Source: Streptococcus sciuri
GTDB lineage: Bacteria > Bacillota > Bacilli > Lactobacillales > Streptococcaceae
Length of the DNA: 64,000 bases
Assembly: GCF_024814375.1 (NCBI RefSeq)
Contig: NZ_JANUXX010000001.1
Coordinates: forward strand, 186,001-250,000
Direction: 5' to 3'
Of the stretch, positions 44,213 through 54,149 are shown piece by piece. The translations under genes were made by a program, and so were the position numbers. The notes under the pieces were generated by a model. It searched no databases, was not told where the DNA came from, and saw nothing but the letters and a program-made list of their open reading frames with translations. The first letter of the stretch is position 1; each line of letters starts with the position of its first letter.

Positions 44213-45562
44213 ATGAAAACGTTACGAGTTGAAGACAATACATCATGGCCAAAAGATAAGTTTGTCCCTGTTACTGGTATCGTAGAACGGGTTGCTGATA
44301 AGACATTGGAGCAACTTGAAAAAGAAGGAATTTTTGTCTTTCCAGAATTAGTCAAAAATGCAGAAGATATTACAAAAGATCAGATAATCATAAAAAGCGT
44401 CGATAATCGCTATAAATTGAATAATGTGATGGGGTTTCTCGGATATGGAGATGAACGATTAATTATCGGATCTAGATTTAGCTCAGATAAACAAGATTAT
44501 TTTTTACAGTATATGCTGAAAAAAGTGATGGATTTTCCTAACGTGTTAGATTGGAATACAAATGCCACTCAGGAAAATCATTTATTCAGTTTACTTTTAT
44601 TTTTATTTCCATATTATTTAAAAATAGCAATGCGAAAAGGAAGTATCAAAACTTATATTTGCAACAAATATAATGATGCAAATATCAAAGGAACGATAGA
44701 TATTCCTCGTCATATAAAAGAAAACACTCCTTTTATTGGTAATGTGTCATACAATGAACGTGAATTTTCATACGACAATTATTTGATGGAATTGATCCGC
44801 CACACGATTGAATTCATAAAACGCAAGTCCTGTGGTGAGACCTTGCTCAGAACAGTTAAAGTTGAGATTAAAGCAGTGGTTGCTGCCACTAAAGAATACA
44901 CACCTCAAAATAAAAAGAAAATAATTCAAATTAATAAAAAGCAACCAATAGTACATGCTTTTTATCATGAATATAGGTTGTTGCAAAGATTATGCATTTT
45001 GATTTTGCAGTACGAAAAACATCAAATTGGTTGCGGTAAACGACAAGTTCATGGCATTCTCTTCGATGGCGCTTGGCTTTGGGAGGAGTATATAAACTCC
45101 GTTATTAAAGATTATTTTTATCATCCAATGAATAAGAGTAAAAAAGGAGCTCAACAACTATTCTCCTCAATTAAAGATAGTAAGAATAATGAGAATAAGA
45201 TGATTGGTTTAGTCTATCCAGATTTTATTAGTAAAAAAGTTAAAAACAGAATAGTCGCAGATGCAAAATATAAACCGATTGAGAATATTGGGAACAGAGA
45301 CTATTTACAGGTTTTAGCTTATATGTTTAGATTTGATGCTAGTAAAGGTTATTTTGTATACCCCGATAAAAATAAAGGAAGCGATGCACAACTTAAGATG
45401 AATCAGGGTACATCTTACCAAAATAACGTTATGCCTCATGAGGAGGACATTACTGTAATTAAATGTGGTTTGACTATTCCAAAAGTTGCAACATCTTATG
45501 ATGATTTTGTATTTCAAATCACTGCAAGTGAGAAAGAACTTCTTGATAAGCTAATCGAATAA
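44213..45562 (+). CDS. mcrC: McrC-like nuclease subunit
   Basis: 449 aa. N-terminal McrC beta region then a PD-(D/E)xK core: YPDFISKK and IVADAKYKP near residues 335-355. Pairs with the GTPase upstream to cut DNA carrying modified cytosine. Host modifications here are adenine-type, so no conflict is expected. Start has GATGTAG only; weak SD. Confidence 0.85.
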   Translation: MKTLRVEDNTSWPKDKFVPVTGIVERVADKTLEQLEKEGIFVFPELVKNAEDITKDQIIIKSVDNRYKLNNVMGFLGYGDERLIIGSRFSSDKQDYFLQYMLKKVMDFPNVLDWNTNATQENHLFSLLLFLFPYYLKIAMRKGSIKTYICNKYNDANIKGTIDIPRHIKENTPFIGNVSYNEREFSYDNYLMELIRHTIEFIKRKSCGETLLRTVKVEIKAVVAATKEYTPQNKKKIIQINKKQPIVHAFYHEYRLLQRLCILILQYEKHQIGCGKRQVHGILFDGAWLWEEYINSVIKDYFYHPMNKSKKGAQQLFSSIKDSKNNENKMIGLVYPDFISKKVKNRIVADAKYKPIENIGNRDYLQVLAYMFRFDASKGYFVYPDKNKGSDAQLKMNQGTSYQNNVMPHEEDITVIKCGLTIPKVATSYDDFVFQITASEKELLDKLIE

Positions 45563-45606
45563 CATTTTTGAATCGTAGGATAATTGGTTATCGGTTAGAC
45601 TTTATT

Positions 45607-45639
45607 ATTTTTCCGAAAAACTGTAATTTTCTTGAAAAT
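45607..45639. other. dif(SL)-like chromosome dimer resolution site
   Basis: ATTTTTCCGAAAAACTGTAA followed by TTTTCTTGAAAAT: two XerS half-sites with the streptococcal dif pattern (TTTCCGAAAAAC ... TTTTCTTGAAAA), 60 bases before xerS as expected. The change of gene orientation at this point supports the terminus. Confidence 0.85.
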
Positions 45640-45698
45640 ATGATGTGAGTGTGATATACTTCTTTTAAAGATAAAAATGATAGCTATGGGAGATAATT

Positions 45699-46769
45699 AT
45701 GCGACGCGATTTACTGCTCGAAAAAATTGATAAGCTCAAGATGGTCATGCCTTGGTACGTGTTGGACTATTATCAGTCAAAATTGACTATTCCTTACAGT
45801 TTTACGACCCTGTACGAATATCTCAAAGAATACCGTCGTTTTTTTGAATGGTTGATAGATTCAGATATTGTTCATTGTCAAAAAATCGCTGATATTGAAC
45901 TTACAACATTGGAACATCTATCCAAAAAAGATATGGAAGCTTTTATCCTTTATCTACGTGAACGTCCTTTACTAAATAGCAATACAACTCAACAAGGTGT
46001 TTCCCAAACGACCATCAATCGGACATTGGCTGCACTTTCTAGTTTATATAAATATTTAACAGAGGAGGTGGAAAACAATGAGGGAGAGCCTTACTTTTAT
46101 CGTAATGTCATGAAAAAAGTGTCCATTAAGAAAGAGAAAGAAACTTTGGCAGCTCGTGCTGAAAACATCAAGCAAAAGCTCTTTTTAGGAGAGGAAACAC
46201 AGGCATTTTTAGACTACATTGATAAGAAGTATGCAACAACATTATCAAAACGTGCTCTCTTTTTCTTTAATAAAAATAAGGAACGTGACTTGGCTATCAT
46301 TTCACTACTTTTAGCATCTGGTATTCGCCTTTCTGAAGCGGTAAATCTGGATGTTAAAGATTGCAATCTTAACACAATGGTTGTCGAAGTTACACGAAAA
46401 GGTGGAAAAAGGGATGCTGTCCATATAGCTAACTTTGCCCATTCTTATCTCGAAGATTATCTTACTATTAGAAAAGAACGATACAAAGCTGAAAAGACAG
46501 ATACAGCGCTCTTTTTAGCTTTGTATCGTGGCAAACCTAATCGTATTGATGCTTCTTCTATCGAAAAGTTAGTTGCCAAATATTCACAATCCTTCAAGGT
46601 TCGCATCACACCACACAAACTCCGACATACATTAGCTACACGCCTTTATGCTAGTACGAAATCGCAAGTCTTGGTCAGTCATCAGCTAGGGCATGCCTCT
46701 ACGCAGGTCACTGACCTCTATACCCATATTGTAAATGATGAGCAGAAAAATGCTCTTGATAAGCTGTAA
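45699..46769 (+). CDS. xerS: Tyrosine recombinase XerS
   Basis: 356 aa. Single recombinase of streptococci acting at dif(SL). N-terminal core-binding domain, catalytic Arg in [21 protein letters not shown] and Tyr in [12 protein letters not shown]. Resolves chromosome dimers with FtsK. Site lies directly upstream. Confidence 0.96.
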   Translation: MRRDLLLEKIDKLKMVMPWYVLDYYQSKLTIPYSFTTLYEYLKEYRRFFEWLIDSDIVHCQKIADIELTTLEHLSKKDMEAFILYLRERPLLNSNTTQQGVSQTTINRTLAALSSLYKYLTEEVENNEGEPYFYRNVMKKVSIKKEKETLAARAENIKQKLFLGEETQAFLDYIDKKYATTLSKRALFFFNKNKERDLAIISLLLASGIRLSEAVNLDVKDCNLNTMVVEVTRKGGKRDAVHIANFAHSYLEDYLTIRKERYKAEKTDTALFLALYRGKPNRIDASSIEKLVAKYSQSFKVRITPHKLRHTLATRLYASTKSQVLVSHQLGHASTQVTDLYTHIVNDEQKNALDKL

Positions 46770-46806
46770 AAAGACTTATAAGTTTTACTTATAAGTCTTT
46801 TTTTGT
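46769..46806. terminator. Bidirectional terminator xerS/pht
   Basis: AAAAAGACTTATAAG, TTTTA, CTTATAAGTCTTTTTTT: perfect stem with T tract rightward and A tract leftward. Confidence 0.85.
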
Positions 46807-46837
46807 TAGTGATTTGATGAATTTTAATTACATATTT

Positions 46838-49444
46838 TTATTTATGTAAATTATCTTTACTCACCACTTCTGCTTCACTACTGCTAACTGTTTGGCTGTT
46901 GCTATCGGTATCGCTACCATCTGTATCTTCAAATAGTTTTGGTTTTGCTATTGGGAAGTTCACTTTGTTGTTAGAAGGGCTGTCTGCAGTTACTTGCGTA
47001 TTTGTCTTAGTGTCAGCAGATTTAGTCGTTGAAGTTACCTCTGCTAGAGTATCAAGATTAACAGTTACCTTGTTACCATTTATCTGTGTGAAAGTGGCTT
47101 GTTTATTGATTCCAAATTGAATAGTGTCAAAGTTAACTTGGTATTTACTTATGAGCTGATTAATCTTTGATGACATGTCATTATAGCTGTAGCCGTATTG
47201 TTGTGCCAATTGAGTGATTTTATCCATTGGTGTATCTACTGATTTTGGTGTGTTATTTTCTGTGTTTGATTTGAGGTTGATACTAATGTTCTTACCGTTT
47301 GCTTGGAAAGTGATGTGACCATCAGTACTAATAGTCATAGCATTGTAAGAGACTTTATACTGTGAAGCTATATCTGATAATTTATCATTTAATACCTCAC
47401 TCGTCATTCCATACTGGCTGGCAAAGCGATCTATAATATTGTATAACTCTGGCATACTCTTTTCAGCAAACGCTACAGTATCATCTTGTAAATCACTAAT
47501 TAAAAGCCCTGTCTCAATATCAACAATCTGTTCCTTGCCATTCTTATCAGTTAATTGAACCTGTTTTTTATCTTTCAAAAAGGTCATATGGTCTGGGCTA
47601 ACACCGTAGCGCACATAAATATCGTTAATTTTATCCTCCAAAGTTTTAAAGTCCATATTGTAGTTTTCAGCTTGCTTTCGTAAAACTTTGCGAATTGGAG
47701 TAGGCTTTAGTTCAGGATGTGCAAGCAAATATTTGATAGATGCAATTTCATCTTCGTCTAACCAAGAATAGGATATAATATGGTAGTGATCATAATGTGG
47801 CTGTACAAAACCTTTTTGTGTAGCTGCAACGACATAATATAAACCATATGGTAAATCTTTTAGAGGTATCTTCAACTCAGGTTTGATAGCTTCGATATTA
47901 GCTGGATAAAGGGAGGTCTTGCTAATCTTTTGACCTTTAAATTTTTCACGAATAGCAGCCAACTCGCTGTCTTCTAAATCTTCCCAGCGAATATAATGTA
48001 GATGATTACCGTGTTTTGTAATCACAGCTTGATCAACAACATCTGTCACAGAGTCAATGCTAAAGGTATAGCCATCAGAGGTTTTATAAGGCTTGCCATC
48101 GTTACCCTGATCGGATTTTTTGATATTGTCTGGGATAAGTGTGTCATCTTTTTTGATGGTATTTGTAGATGTATTAGTTTGGCTTTCAGTCTTGGTGTTT
48201 TGCGTTTGATTGTTGTTTGTCTTGCTATCCGCTTTTGCTCCATAGGCGAGAAGACGTGTGATTTGCGCTTCTAGGTCTGACATTTGGCTATAAGGGATAA
48301 AATGATAGTGGTCACCGTGTGGAATAACCGCCCCTGTTGAAGTAAAGCGGGTAACCTTTTGAGGATCGTAGATGAGACCATCAGCTTCAACGTGACGTGA
48401 ATTTAATGGTTGAGTGTAGAGCTGATTGAGCAGGGCAGTTAGAGATGTTGAACTGTCAGTCTGTGTCTGCTCTTTTTGACTCTGCGTTTGGGTACTTGTG
48501 TGGGTCGTAGATTGTGAGCTTGTTTTGGAATGATGTGTCGTCTGTGTGGCTTGGTTTGTATGTAAAACATAACCCTGCGAGATAGTTGGTGTAAAGTGCG
48601 TTGTTGAGGAAGGTAATTGCGGTGTCGCTTTAGAGGAATTTTCTGTTTTTCTAAAAATAGTCTGTGCTTGGTGTCTCTTCTTAGACCGTCTAGAAAGCCC
48701 ATTCCAATAAGCTTGAGCAGCAGACAGCTCACTAGCAGATAAGTCTGACTTTGGAATATAGTGAAAATGATTGCCATGTGGCACGAGAAAAGCGTCTCCC
48801 AAGTCATCAATAACATCTGTTGGACTAAAGATGTAACCATCATCGGTCGTATAGCGCCCTTGCACTTTTGCCTGTTTGGCAGCTTGGCTTTGTTGTGTGG
48901 ATTTGCTGCTATGCTTGTGGTGTCCTTTACTAGCCACTTCTGCTTTTGCTTTTTCTTGTTGCTCTTCTATTTGTGCTTTGGTGCGGACATTAATCCGCTT
49001 GCTACCTTCCTTGAGATAAAGGTAGTATTTACTATTTACCTTGATAATATAACCGTCCTTAACATCATTGACCACATCTTCTTGCTTAAAGACATAGGAC
49101 GGATCAGTCATTATCAGATCCTCGCTGATAATAGCATCGTATGGCACCTTACCATTGTAATAGTGATAATGGTCACCATGAGAGGTCACATAGCCGTCAT
49201 CAGTGATTTTAATGACAATCTGCTCTGCTGAAATTCCCTCTTCCTTACTAACTTCATCAGGTGTCTTGCCTTTGGTATCAGAGACGACTTTCTGTTTCTT
49301 TGATTTACCACTATTGATATAAGAAATGCGATTGTTTTTGACGTCATTTTCTTGTGCTTGGTAGCGACCAAGCTGGTAAGCACAGACACTAAGAGTAACT
49401 ACAGAAAGTGTCGTGATAGTAGGGATAAAGTATTTTTTCTTCAT
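46838..49444 (-). CDS. Pneumococcal-type histidine triad surface protein (PhtD/HtpA family)
   Basis: 868 aa. Signal sequence with LSVCAYQLGRYQA, like Pht proteins. Five HxxHxH triads (HGDHYHYY, HGNHFHYI, HGDHYHFI, HGNHLHYI, HYDHYHII), a Ser/Thr/Gln-rich stretch near 290-340, and a C-terminal third without triads (repeated LxxxYGxSxxxMxxKINxL units). Binds zinc at the surface and passes it to the lipoprotein encoded just upstream. No LPXTG. Gap of 13 bases to lmb, so one operon under AdcR control. Confidence 0.92.
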   Translation of the reverse strand: MKKKYFIPTITTLSVVTLSVCAYQLGRYQAQENDVKNNRISYINSGKSKKQKVVSDTKGKTPDEVSKEEGISAEQIVIKITDDGYVTSHGDHYHYYNGKVPYDAIISEDLIMTDPSYVFKQEDVVNDVKDGYIIKVNSKYYLYLKEGSKRINVRTKAQIEEQQEKAKAEVASKGHHKHSSKSTQQSQAAKQAKVQGRYTTDDGYIFSPTDVIDDLGDAFLVPHGNHFHYIPKSDLSASELSAAQAYWNGLSRRSKKRHQAQTIFRKTENSSKATPQLPSSTTHFTPTISQGYVLHTNQATQTTHHSKTSSQSTTHTSTQTQSQKEQTQTDSSTSLTALLNQLYTQPLNSRHVEADGLIYDPQKVTRFTSTGAVIPHGDHYHFIPYSQMSDLEAQITRLLAYGAKADSKTNNNQTQNTKTESQTNTSTNTIKKDDTLIPDNIKKSDQGNDGKPYKTSDGYTFSIDSVTDVVDQAVITKHGNHLHYIRWEDLEDSELAAIREKFKGQKISKTSLYPANIEAIKPELKIPLKDLPYGLYYVVAATQKGFVQPHYDHYHIISYSWLDEDEIASIKYLLAHPELKPTPIRKVLRKQAENYNMDFKTLEDKINDIYVRYGVSPDHMTFLKDKKQVQLTDKNGKEQIVDIETGLLISDLQDDTVAFAEKSMPELYNIIDRFASQYGMTSEVLNDKLSDIASQYKVSYNAMTISTDGHITFQANGKNISINLKSNTENNTPKSVDTPMDKITQLAQQYGYSYNDMSSKINQLISKYQVNFDTIQFGINKQATFTQINGNKVTVNLDTLAEVTSTTKSADTKTNTQVTADSPSNNKVNFPIAKPKLFEDTDGSDTDSNSQTVSSSEAEVVSKDNLHK

Positions 49445-49457
49445 GAAAACTCCTTTT

Positions 49458-50378
49458 TTATAAATGTTGGCTCAGTACTTTGAGGTTTTGCTCGATGTTT
49501 TCAAGTAAACTAAGATTATTTTGTGGATCGGCTTCAAGTGGGCTTAGTACTTGAATACTAGCTCCAGTGTTGTGGGCTATGGCTTTTGCTACCTTTGTCG
49601 AGATAGTGTCTTCGACAAAAATCGTTTTAACCTTGTAAGTCTTGACAAAGTCTTCTATTTCTGCTAGCTGTCTTGCACTAGGTTCTTGGTTTGTCACACT
49701 TGATATGCCCAACTGCTTGAGACCAAATCGTTTTGCCAGATAGTAAAAAGCAGTGTGCTGGGTGACAAAATATTTTGATTTTGCCTTTGCAAAAATTTTC
49801 TGGTATTTTACAGTCAAGTTTTTGGCAGATTTTCTGAAGATATTTGCATTTTTTTGGTAGGTCTTAGCGTTTTTAGAATCAAGCTTTTTCAACTGATTTG
49901 CGATATTTTGCGCTTCATCAGCAAGCAAGATAGGGTCGTTCCAGCTATGAGGATCATAGAATCTTGCAGGGTCTATATTGTCAGTCACAGGCATCTCCTC
50001 TAAGCCCTGTACCCTGCTAAGTTTGAGTCTTTTGGCAGCTTCAATGATCTTAACCTTTGAATCGTGCAAGCTCGAATTTAGACTTCCCGCCCATGACTCT
50101 AAAGTGTGAGAGTGATAAATAAAGGCATCAGCACGATAAATAGCCTCTACATCAGCCGTTGATGGTTCAAAGTCATGAATACCTTGACTGGACTGAATCA
50201 TCTTGACATCGTTTAAGTCACCAGAGACAGTCTTTGTCAGCGCATATATGGGGTAAAAGCTTGTGACAATCTTGAGTCGCCCTGTTCCTTTTGTAGTGCT
50301 GGTATTGGCATGACAACCCACCAAACACAGTAGCAGACTTAGACTTATTAGGACAAGCTGATAGTATTTTGATTTCAT
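49458..50378 (-). CDS. lmb: Zinc-binding lipoprotein, Lmb/AdcA-II type
   Basis: 306 aa. Lipobox LVGCHA (Cys22), ZnuA/A1 fold with ligands His in YHSHTLESW and GIHDFEP, HSWNDP, and Asp/Glu late (VEDTISTK). No His-rich loop, unlike AdcA. Captures Zn2+ for the AdcBC permease elsewhere. First gene of the lmb-pht operon with tandem AdcR boxes. Confidence 0.93.
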   Translation of the reverse strand: MKSKYYQLVLISLSLLLCLVGCHANTSTTKGTGRLKIVTSFYPIYALTKTVSGDLNDVKMIQSSQGIHDFEPSTADVEAIYRADAFIYHSHTLESWAGSLNSSLHDSKVKIIEAAKRLKLSRVQGLEEMPVTDNIDPARFYDPHSWNDPILLADEAQNIANQLKKLDSKNAKTYQKNANIFRKSAKNLTVKYQKIFAKAKSKYFVTQHTAFYYLAKRFGLKQLGISSVTNQEPSARQLAEIEDFVKTYKVKTIFVEDTISTKVAKAIAHNTGASIQVLSPLEADPQNNLSLLENIEQNLKVLSQHL

Positions 50379-50393
50379 TAGTCCTCCTTTTTA

Positions 50394-50417
50394 TTAACTA
50401 GTTAATTAACTGGTTAA
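50394..50417. promoter_or_regulatory. Tandem AdcR zinc-repressor boxes
   Basis: TTAACTAGTTAA (50394-50405) and TTAACTGGTTAA (50406-50417) abut with no gap; both match the TTAACNRGTTAA consensus. They lie 16 bases upstream of the lmb start, so zinc repression of lmb-pht is expected. Confidence 0.9.
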
Positions 50418-50460
50418 ATTTAATTTTAGCAAGTTTTAAGCTTTTGTCAATAGGAAAATG

Positions 50461-50486
50461 AAAAATCTTCAAGAATTTTCTTGAAG
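50461..50486 (-). terminator. Terminator after the sensor kinase gene
   Basis: CTTCAAG, loop, CTTGAAG then ATTTTT on the reverse strand, right after the stop. Confidence 0.75.
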
Positions 50487-51437
50487 TTAGAGTTTTTGTT
50501 TAGAGGAGATGGTGACGTCAGTACCTTTAGCAATCTGGCTAGTCACCTTGATTGAAAAGTTAAGTTTATCAAGCACTTGCTTGGTCATATAAAGACCTAA
50601 GCCAGTTGCTTTTTGATATTTATGCCCATTAAAACCTGTGAATCCTTCATCAAATAAACGAGGCAAATCCTCATCTAATATGCCAATACCATCATCAGAG
50701 ATAGTCACTTGAGTCTCTGTAATAGTGATTTTTATCTGAGCATTGTTGTGCGAGTATTTGATAGCATTGTCAAAGATTTGAGAAAGGGCAAAGCTCAGCC
50801 ATTTTTTATCAGTTTTGAAAGTTGTATCGCCTGTGATGGTTACGGATAACTGCTTGGCTAGGCAGGCAGTACAGTATTTTTTAACCACCTCTGCTACTAC
50901 TTTCCTAGCTGAAACTCTCTCAAAGCGAAAGTCATCTTGATGCTGCTTGAACTTGATATAGTTAATCAGTGTATCCAGATAGTTTTCTAAGCGCAGAACT
51001 TGTCGTTTGGTTTCTTCTGGGGTGAGCTGGTCAGTTTGTGCCATGAGAGATATAGCGGACAAGGGAACTTTCATCTGATGAGTCCACATTTTGACAAGAC
51101 TCTCTAGATTATCTTTTTGACTGGTGATTTCAAGTTCTTTCTGGTTAGCTGCATGACGTAACTTAAAAATAACAGTACGATACGCTATATCGCTAGGATC
51201 AGTAAAATCTTCAAGTTCACTATCATAGACAAAGTGCGTAAGCACCAGCATTTTTTGACGAAAGAGAAAATAGCGCCACAAACTGATAATGACGAGAACG
51301 ACAAGATTAAGCGCTAGAGTGTTCGCAAAATAAATCAGTGGCAAGTGATAGAGCCAAAAATTGAGGAAAAATAAGAACATTACACCAAGATAAGTCGCAT
51401 ACCAGACAATGTATTCTTTGAAAAATTGTTTTATCAT
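50487..51437 (-). CDS. BceS-type sensor histidine kinase
   Basis: 316 aa. Two membrane helices with almost no outer loop (intramembrane-sensing type), His motif MWTHQMKVPLSA, N box NAIKYS, G boxes DDGIGI and ATGLGLYM. Such kinases sense flux through the adjacent BceAB transporter rather than the peptide. Four-base ATGA overlap with the regulator. Confidence 0.92.
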   Translation of the reverse strand: MIKQFFKEYIVWYATYLGVMFLFFLNFWLYHLPLIYFANTLALNLVVLVIISLWRYFLFRQKMLVLTHFVYDSELEDFTDPSDIAYRTVIFKLRHAANQKELEITSQKDNLESLVKMWTHQMKVPLSAISLMAQTDQLTPEETKRQVLRLENYLDTLINYIKFKQHQDDFRFERVSARKVVAEVVKKYCTACLAKQLSVTITGDTTFKTDKKWLSFALSQIFDNAIKYSHNNAQIKITITETQVTISDDGIGILDEDLPRLFDEGFTGFNGHKYQKATGLGLYMTKQVLDKLNFSIKVTSQIAKGTDVTISSKQKL

Positions 51438-52102
51438 CTTAATAAATAACCGACTCCTCTCACAGTATGAATGCGATTAAAACCAATCGGAGTAAGTTTT
51501 TTTCGTAGCCGTGTCATATTGACGTTGAGCGTATTTTGGTCGATAAAGCTCTCATCTTCCCAAAGACTCTCAAGTAATTCTTCCTTAGTCACAACCTGTT
51601 CAACATGCTCAAAAAGAACTCTCAGCATCTTAGATTCGGTCGGAGTTAGAAGTATTTGCTGATGAGATGGAGTACTAAAGACGCCATCTCGATTGAGTTG
51701 ATAACCCTCCAAGTGATACTTTGGTGTTTGGAGTTGCTGTTGAGAACGCCTCAAAAAAGCTGCAATTTTAGCTTCCAAAACAGTTAACGAAAAAGGCTTT
51801 GAGATAAAATCATCTCCGCCCATATTGAGTGCCATGACCATATCCATCTCATCACTACTTGAGGAGATAAAGATAATCGGTGCAGACAATTTTTTACGAA
51901 TTTCTGTCGTCCAATAAAAACCATTATAATAAGGCAAAGTAATATCCATCAAAATCAAGTCTGGTTGAAACTTCTCTGCCTCATGCTTCACATCACGGAA
52001 ATTTTGAACAGTCCCTACAGTGTAGGTCACCTGCAAACTGTCTTTTAACAGATGAATAATAGTCGGATCATCCTCAATAATAAAGATACGATTATCTAGC
52101 AT
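51434..52102 (-). CDS. BceR-type response regulator (OmpR/PhoB family)
   Basis: 222 aa. Receiver with acidic pocket, phospho-Asp in ILMDITLP, Lys in FISKPFS, and a C-terminal winged helix ending TVRGVGYLL. Controls the bceAB genes upstream. Confidence 0.93.
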   Translation of the reverse strand: MLDNRIFIIEDDPTIIHLLKDSLQVTYTVGTVQNFRDVKHEAEKFQPDLILMDITLPYYNGFYWTTEIRKKLSAPIIFISSSSDEMDMVMALNMGGDDFISKPFSLTVLEAKIAAFLRRSQQQLQTPKYHLEGYQLNRDGVFSTPSHQQILLTPTESKMLRVLFEHVEQVVTKEELLESLWEDESFIDQNTLNVNMTRLRKKLTPIGFNRIHTVRGVGYLLR

Positions 52103-52145
52103 AACTTTCCCCTTTTTCTCTATTTTATCATAAGAACACTACTTC

Positions 52146-52176
52146 TACAAAAAAAGACTGGCATATCCAGTCTTCT
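52146..52176 (-). terminator. Terminator after bceAB-type genes
   Basis: AAGACTGG, ATATG, CCAGTCTT then TTTTT on the reverse strand, separating transporter from two-component genes. Confidence 0.8.
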
Positions 52177-52178
52177 CG

Positions 52179-54149
52179 TCAGTGTTCGATAATTTTGTAG
52201 TAGGTTTTGCTTGTCATACGATAGATAATAAAATAAAGTACTGCGACAATAGCAATTGTAATAAAACTAACAATATAGACGAGCTTAGCCTCTGTCACAC
52301 CAAAAGTCAGCAAGAGTTGTCTGAGCATAGGTATGGCAATCAAATAATGTAGTGTTGCAATACCAAGTGGCATAAAGAAGAAAAGAATGATTTGTGAATT
52401 GATAGTCTTTTTGATTTGCCTTTGACTCATCCCGACCTCCTGCAAGATATGATAAGACTTCTTGTCTTCATGTCCCTCAGAGTACTGCTTGTAATAAACA
52501 ATAAGTGCAACTCCGAGAAGAAAACTAATACCTAAAAGGAAACCTGTAAAGAGCAGAGCTCCGTAAAACTCATACATCAGATTAAGACTTTCTGATTTTG
52601 TTCGAAGAACGCCAGAAAACTCCTCATCTCCAACAGTATGATTGGCTGTTGTAATTTTACTTATCTCTGTTTTAGACAAATCTAAGTTGGCGATATAGTT
52701 TTCAGAGATTCCAAGACCTTTATCAACGTAAGGGAGATAATGTCTGTAAATCTCTTGATAATCTGCTTTACTTGGCAACACTAGAACTGCACTATTAACG
52801 GTGATTTGCAAATCTGGAAAAATCGCATGTTTAAGTTTTTTTACCTTGTACTTCTTTCCAAAAAAGTCAAAGGAGCTAACAGAGCTGTTCCCTTTTTGTG
52901 TCAAAAAGAGGACTTCGTTATCTTTTAGTGTTTTAATACTATTTCCTAAATGCTTGAAATCTTTTTGTGTGATGATATAAACAAAGCCTGTTGACATAGA
53001 GGTGTTTACTATATTGTTGTCATTGATGATAATATCCTTTTTGTCACCATTGTAATTAAGTGCAATCATAGCTGTTCGATAAGTGATGAGTTCTTTAGTT
53101 GAGCGATGGAGCTTGTCTAAGACGTCTTTTTGGAAATATTTTTCAGGTTGTATCTCTTTATTTTGAGGTATATAGTATTCAATGCGGCTATTTTTAAGAA
53201 AAAGACCATTAACCATATTTTGTGTGTTAGCATATAGAGAGACGGTAGTTCCGATTGTTACTAATGCCATAACAGCTAGTAGGCTAATACTAGCCAGCCC
53301 TGTTGCATTTTGCTTCATGCGAAAAATCATTTGTGAGGTTGATACGAAATGTTCTGGCTTATAATAATAGTTTTTATTTTTTCTACGACGCTTGAGATAC
53401 CAAGTCATAAAACTAATATAGAAAAGGTAAGTCCCTAAAATAACAAGCAGTACAGCAAAGAAAAACTTGTAAATAACCTGTATAGCAGATAATTTATCAG
53501 ATGTGAAAGCAATATAGTAGGCATAGCTAATAGCAATAACACTCAGTAAAGCAAGAAGAACGTTGCCACGTGGTTCTTTTTCACCTTGTTGTTGACTACG
53601 AAAGAGATTAAGCGGTGATGATAATTTAATATGCGCCAAAGCACTGAGCCATAAGATGAGGAAAATACCTGCAAAAATAAGAGCATTGACAAGAAAAGGG
53701 AGAGCTACTAACTTGAGATTAAGGAGATGATAGTTTGTTAGATTGACAAAGATAACATAGGTAAATTTAGCAAAGATACCACTAAAGAGTGTTCCAAGGA
53801 TGACTAATATAGCAAAGATAATCATAAGCTCAAATGTAGCAACCATTCCTACTTGGCGTTTGTTCATCCCCAAAATATTGTATAGACCAAATTCACGACT
53901 GCGCTGTTTAAGGAGGACGCGATAGCTATAGCGTTCCATGATAAGCGAGAAAATACTTAGAACAATAGCCCCTAAACCGATAGATGTAGCAGCTGCCCCC
54001 ATAGATTTCCCCATAGGACTAAGTAGGATAAGGAAAGTCGAGCAGGTTACTAAATAAAGGAAAAAACTGGTCAACATAAAAGGAACATAGCTTGAAAAAC
54101 TATTTTTAAGGTTATTCCAAGCCATCTTAAAGTAAAACATCCTATTCAC
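52179..54149 (-). CDS. BceB-type ABC transporter permease (FtsX domains)
   Basis: 656 aa, ten membrane helices with a large outer domain of about 200 residues between helices VII and VIII (after YANTQNMVNGLF), the peptide-sensing domain of Bce permeases. Confers resistance to peptide antibiotics such as bacitracin-type compounds. Starts inside the end of the ATPase gene (8-base overlap). Confidence 0.92.
   Translation of the reverse strand: MNRMFYFKMAWNNLKNSFSSYVPFMLTSFFLYLVTCSTFLILLSPMGKSMGAAATSIGLGAIVLSIFSLIMERYSYRVLLKQRSREFGLYNILGMNKRQVGMVATFELMIIFAILVILGTLFSGIFAKFTYVIFVNLTNYHLLNLKLVALPFLVNALIFAGIFLILWLSALAHIKLSSPLNLFRSQQQGEKEPRGNVLLALLSVIAISYAYYIAFTSDKLSAIQVIYKFFFAVLLVILGTYLFYISFMTWYLKRRRKNKNYYYKPEHFVSTSQMIFRMKQNATGLASISLLAVMALVTIGTTVSLYANTQNMVNGLFLKNSRIEYYIPQNKEIQPEKYFQKDVLDKLHRSTKELITYRTAMIALNYNGDKKDIIINDNNIVNTSMSTGFVYIITQKDFKHLGNSIKTLKDNEVLFLTQKGNSSVSSFDFFGKKYKVKKLKHAIFPDLQITVNSAVLVLPSKADYQEIYRHYLPYVDKGLGISENYIANLDLSKTEISKITTANHTVGDEEFSGVLRTKSESLNLMYEFYGALLFTGFLLGISFLLGVALIVYYKQYSEGHEDKKSYHILQEVGMSQRQIKKTINSQIILFFFMPLGIATLHYLIAIPMLRQLLLTFGVTEAKLVYIVSFITIAIVAVLYFIIYRMTSKTYYKIIEH

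Noticed and set aside
48002-49231. Forward ORFs opposite the histidine-triad gene
   Set aside because: They arise from the repetitive coding sequence of the reverse strand and have no starts or motifs of their own.
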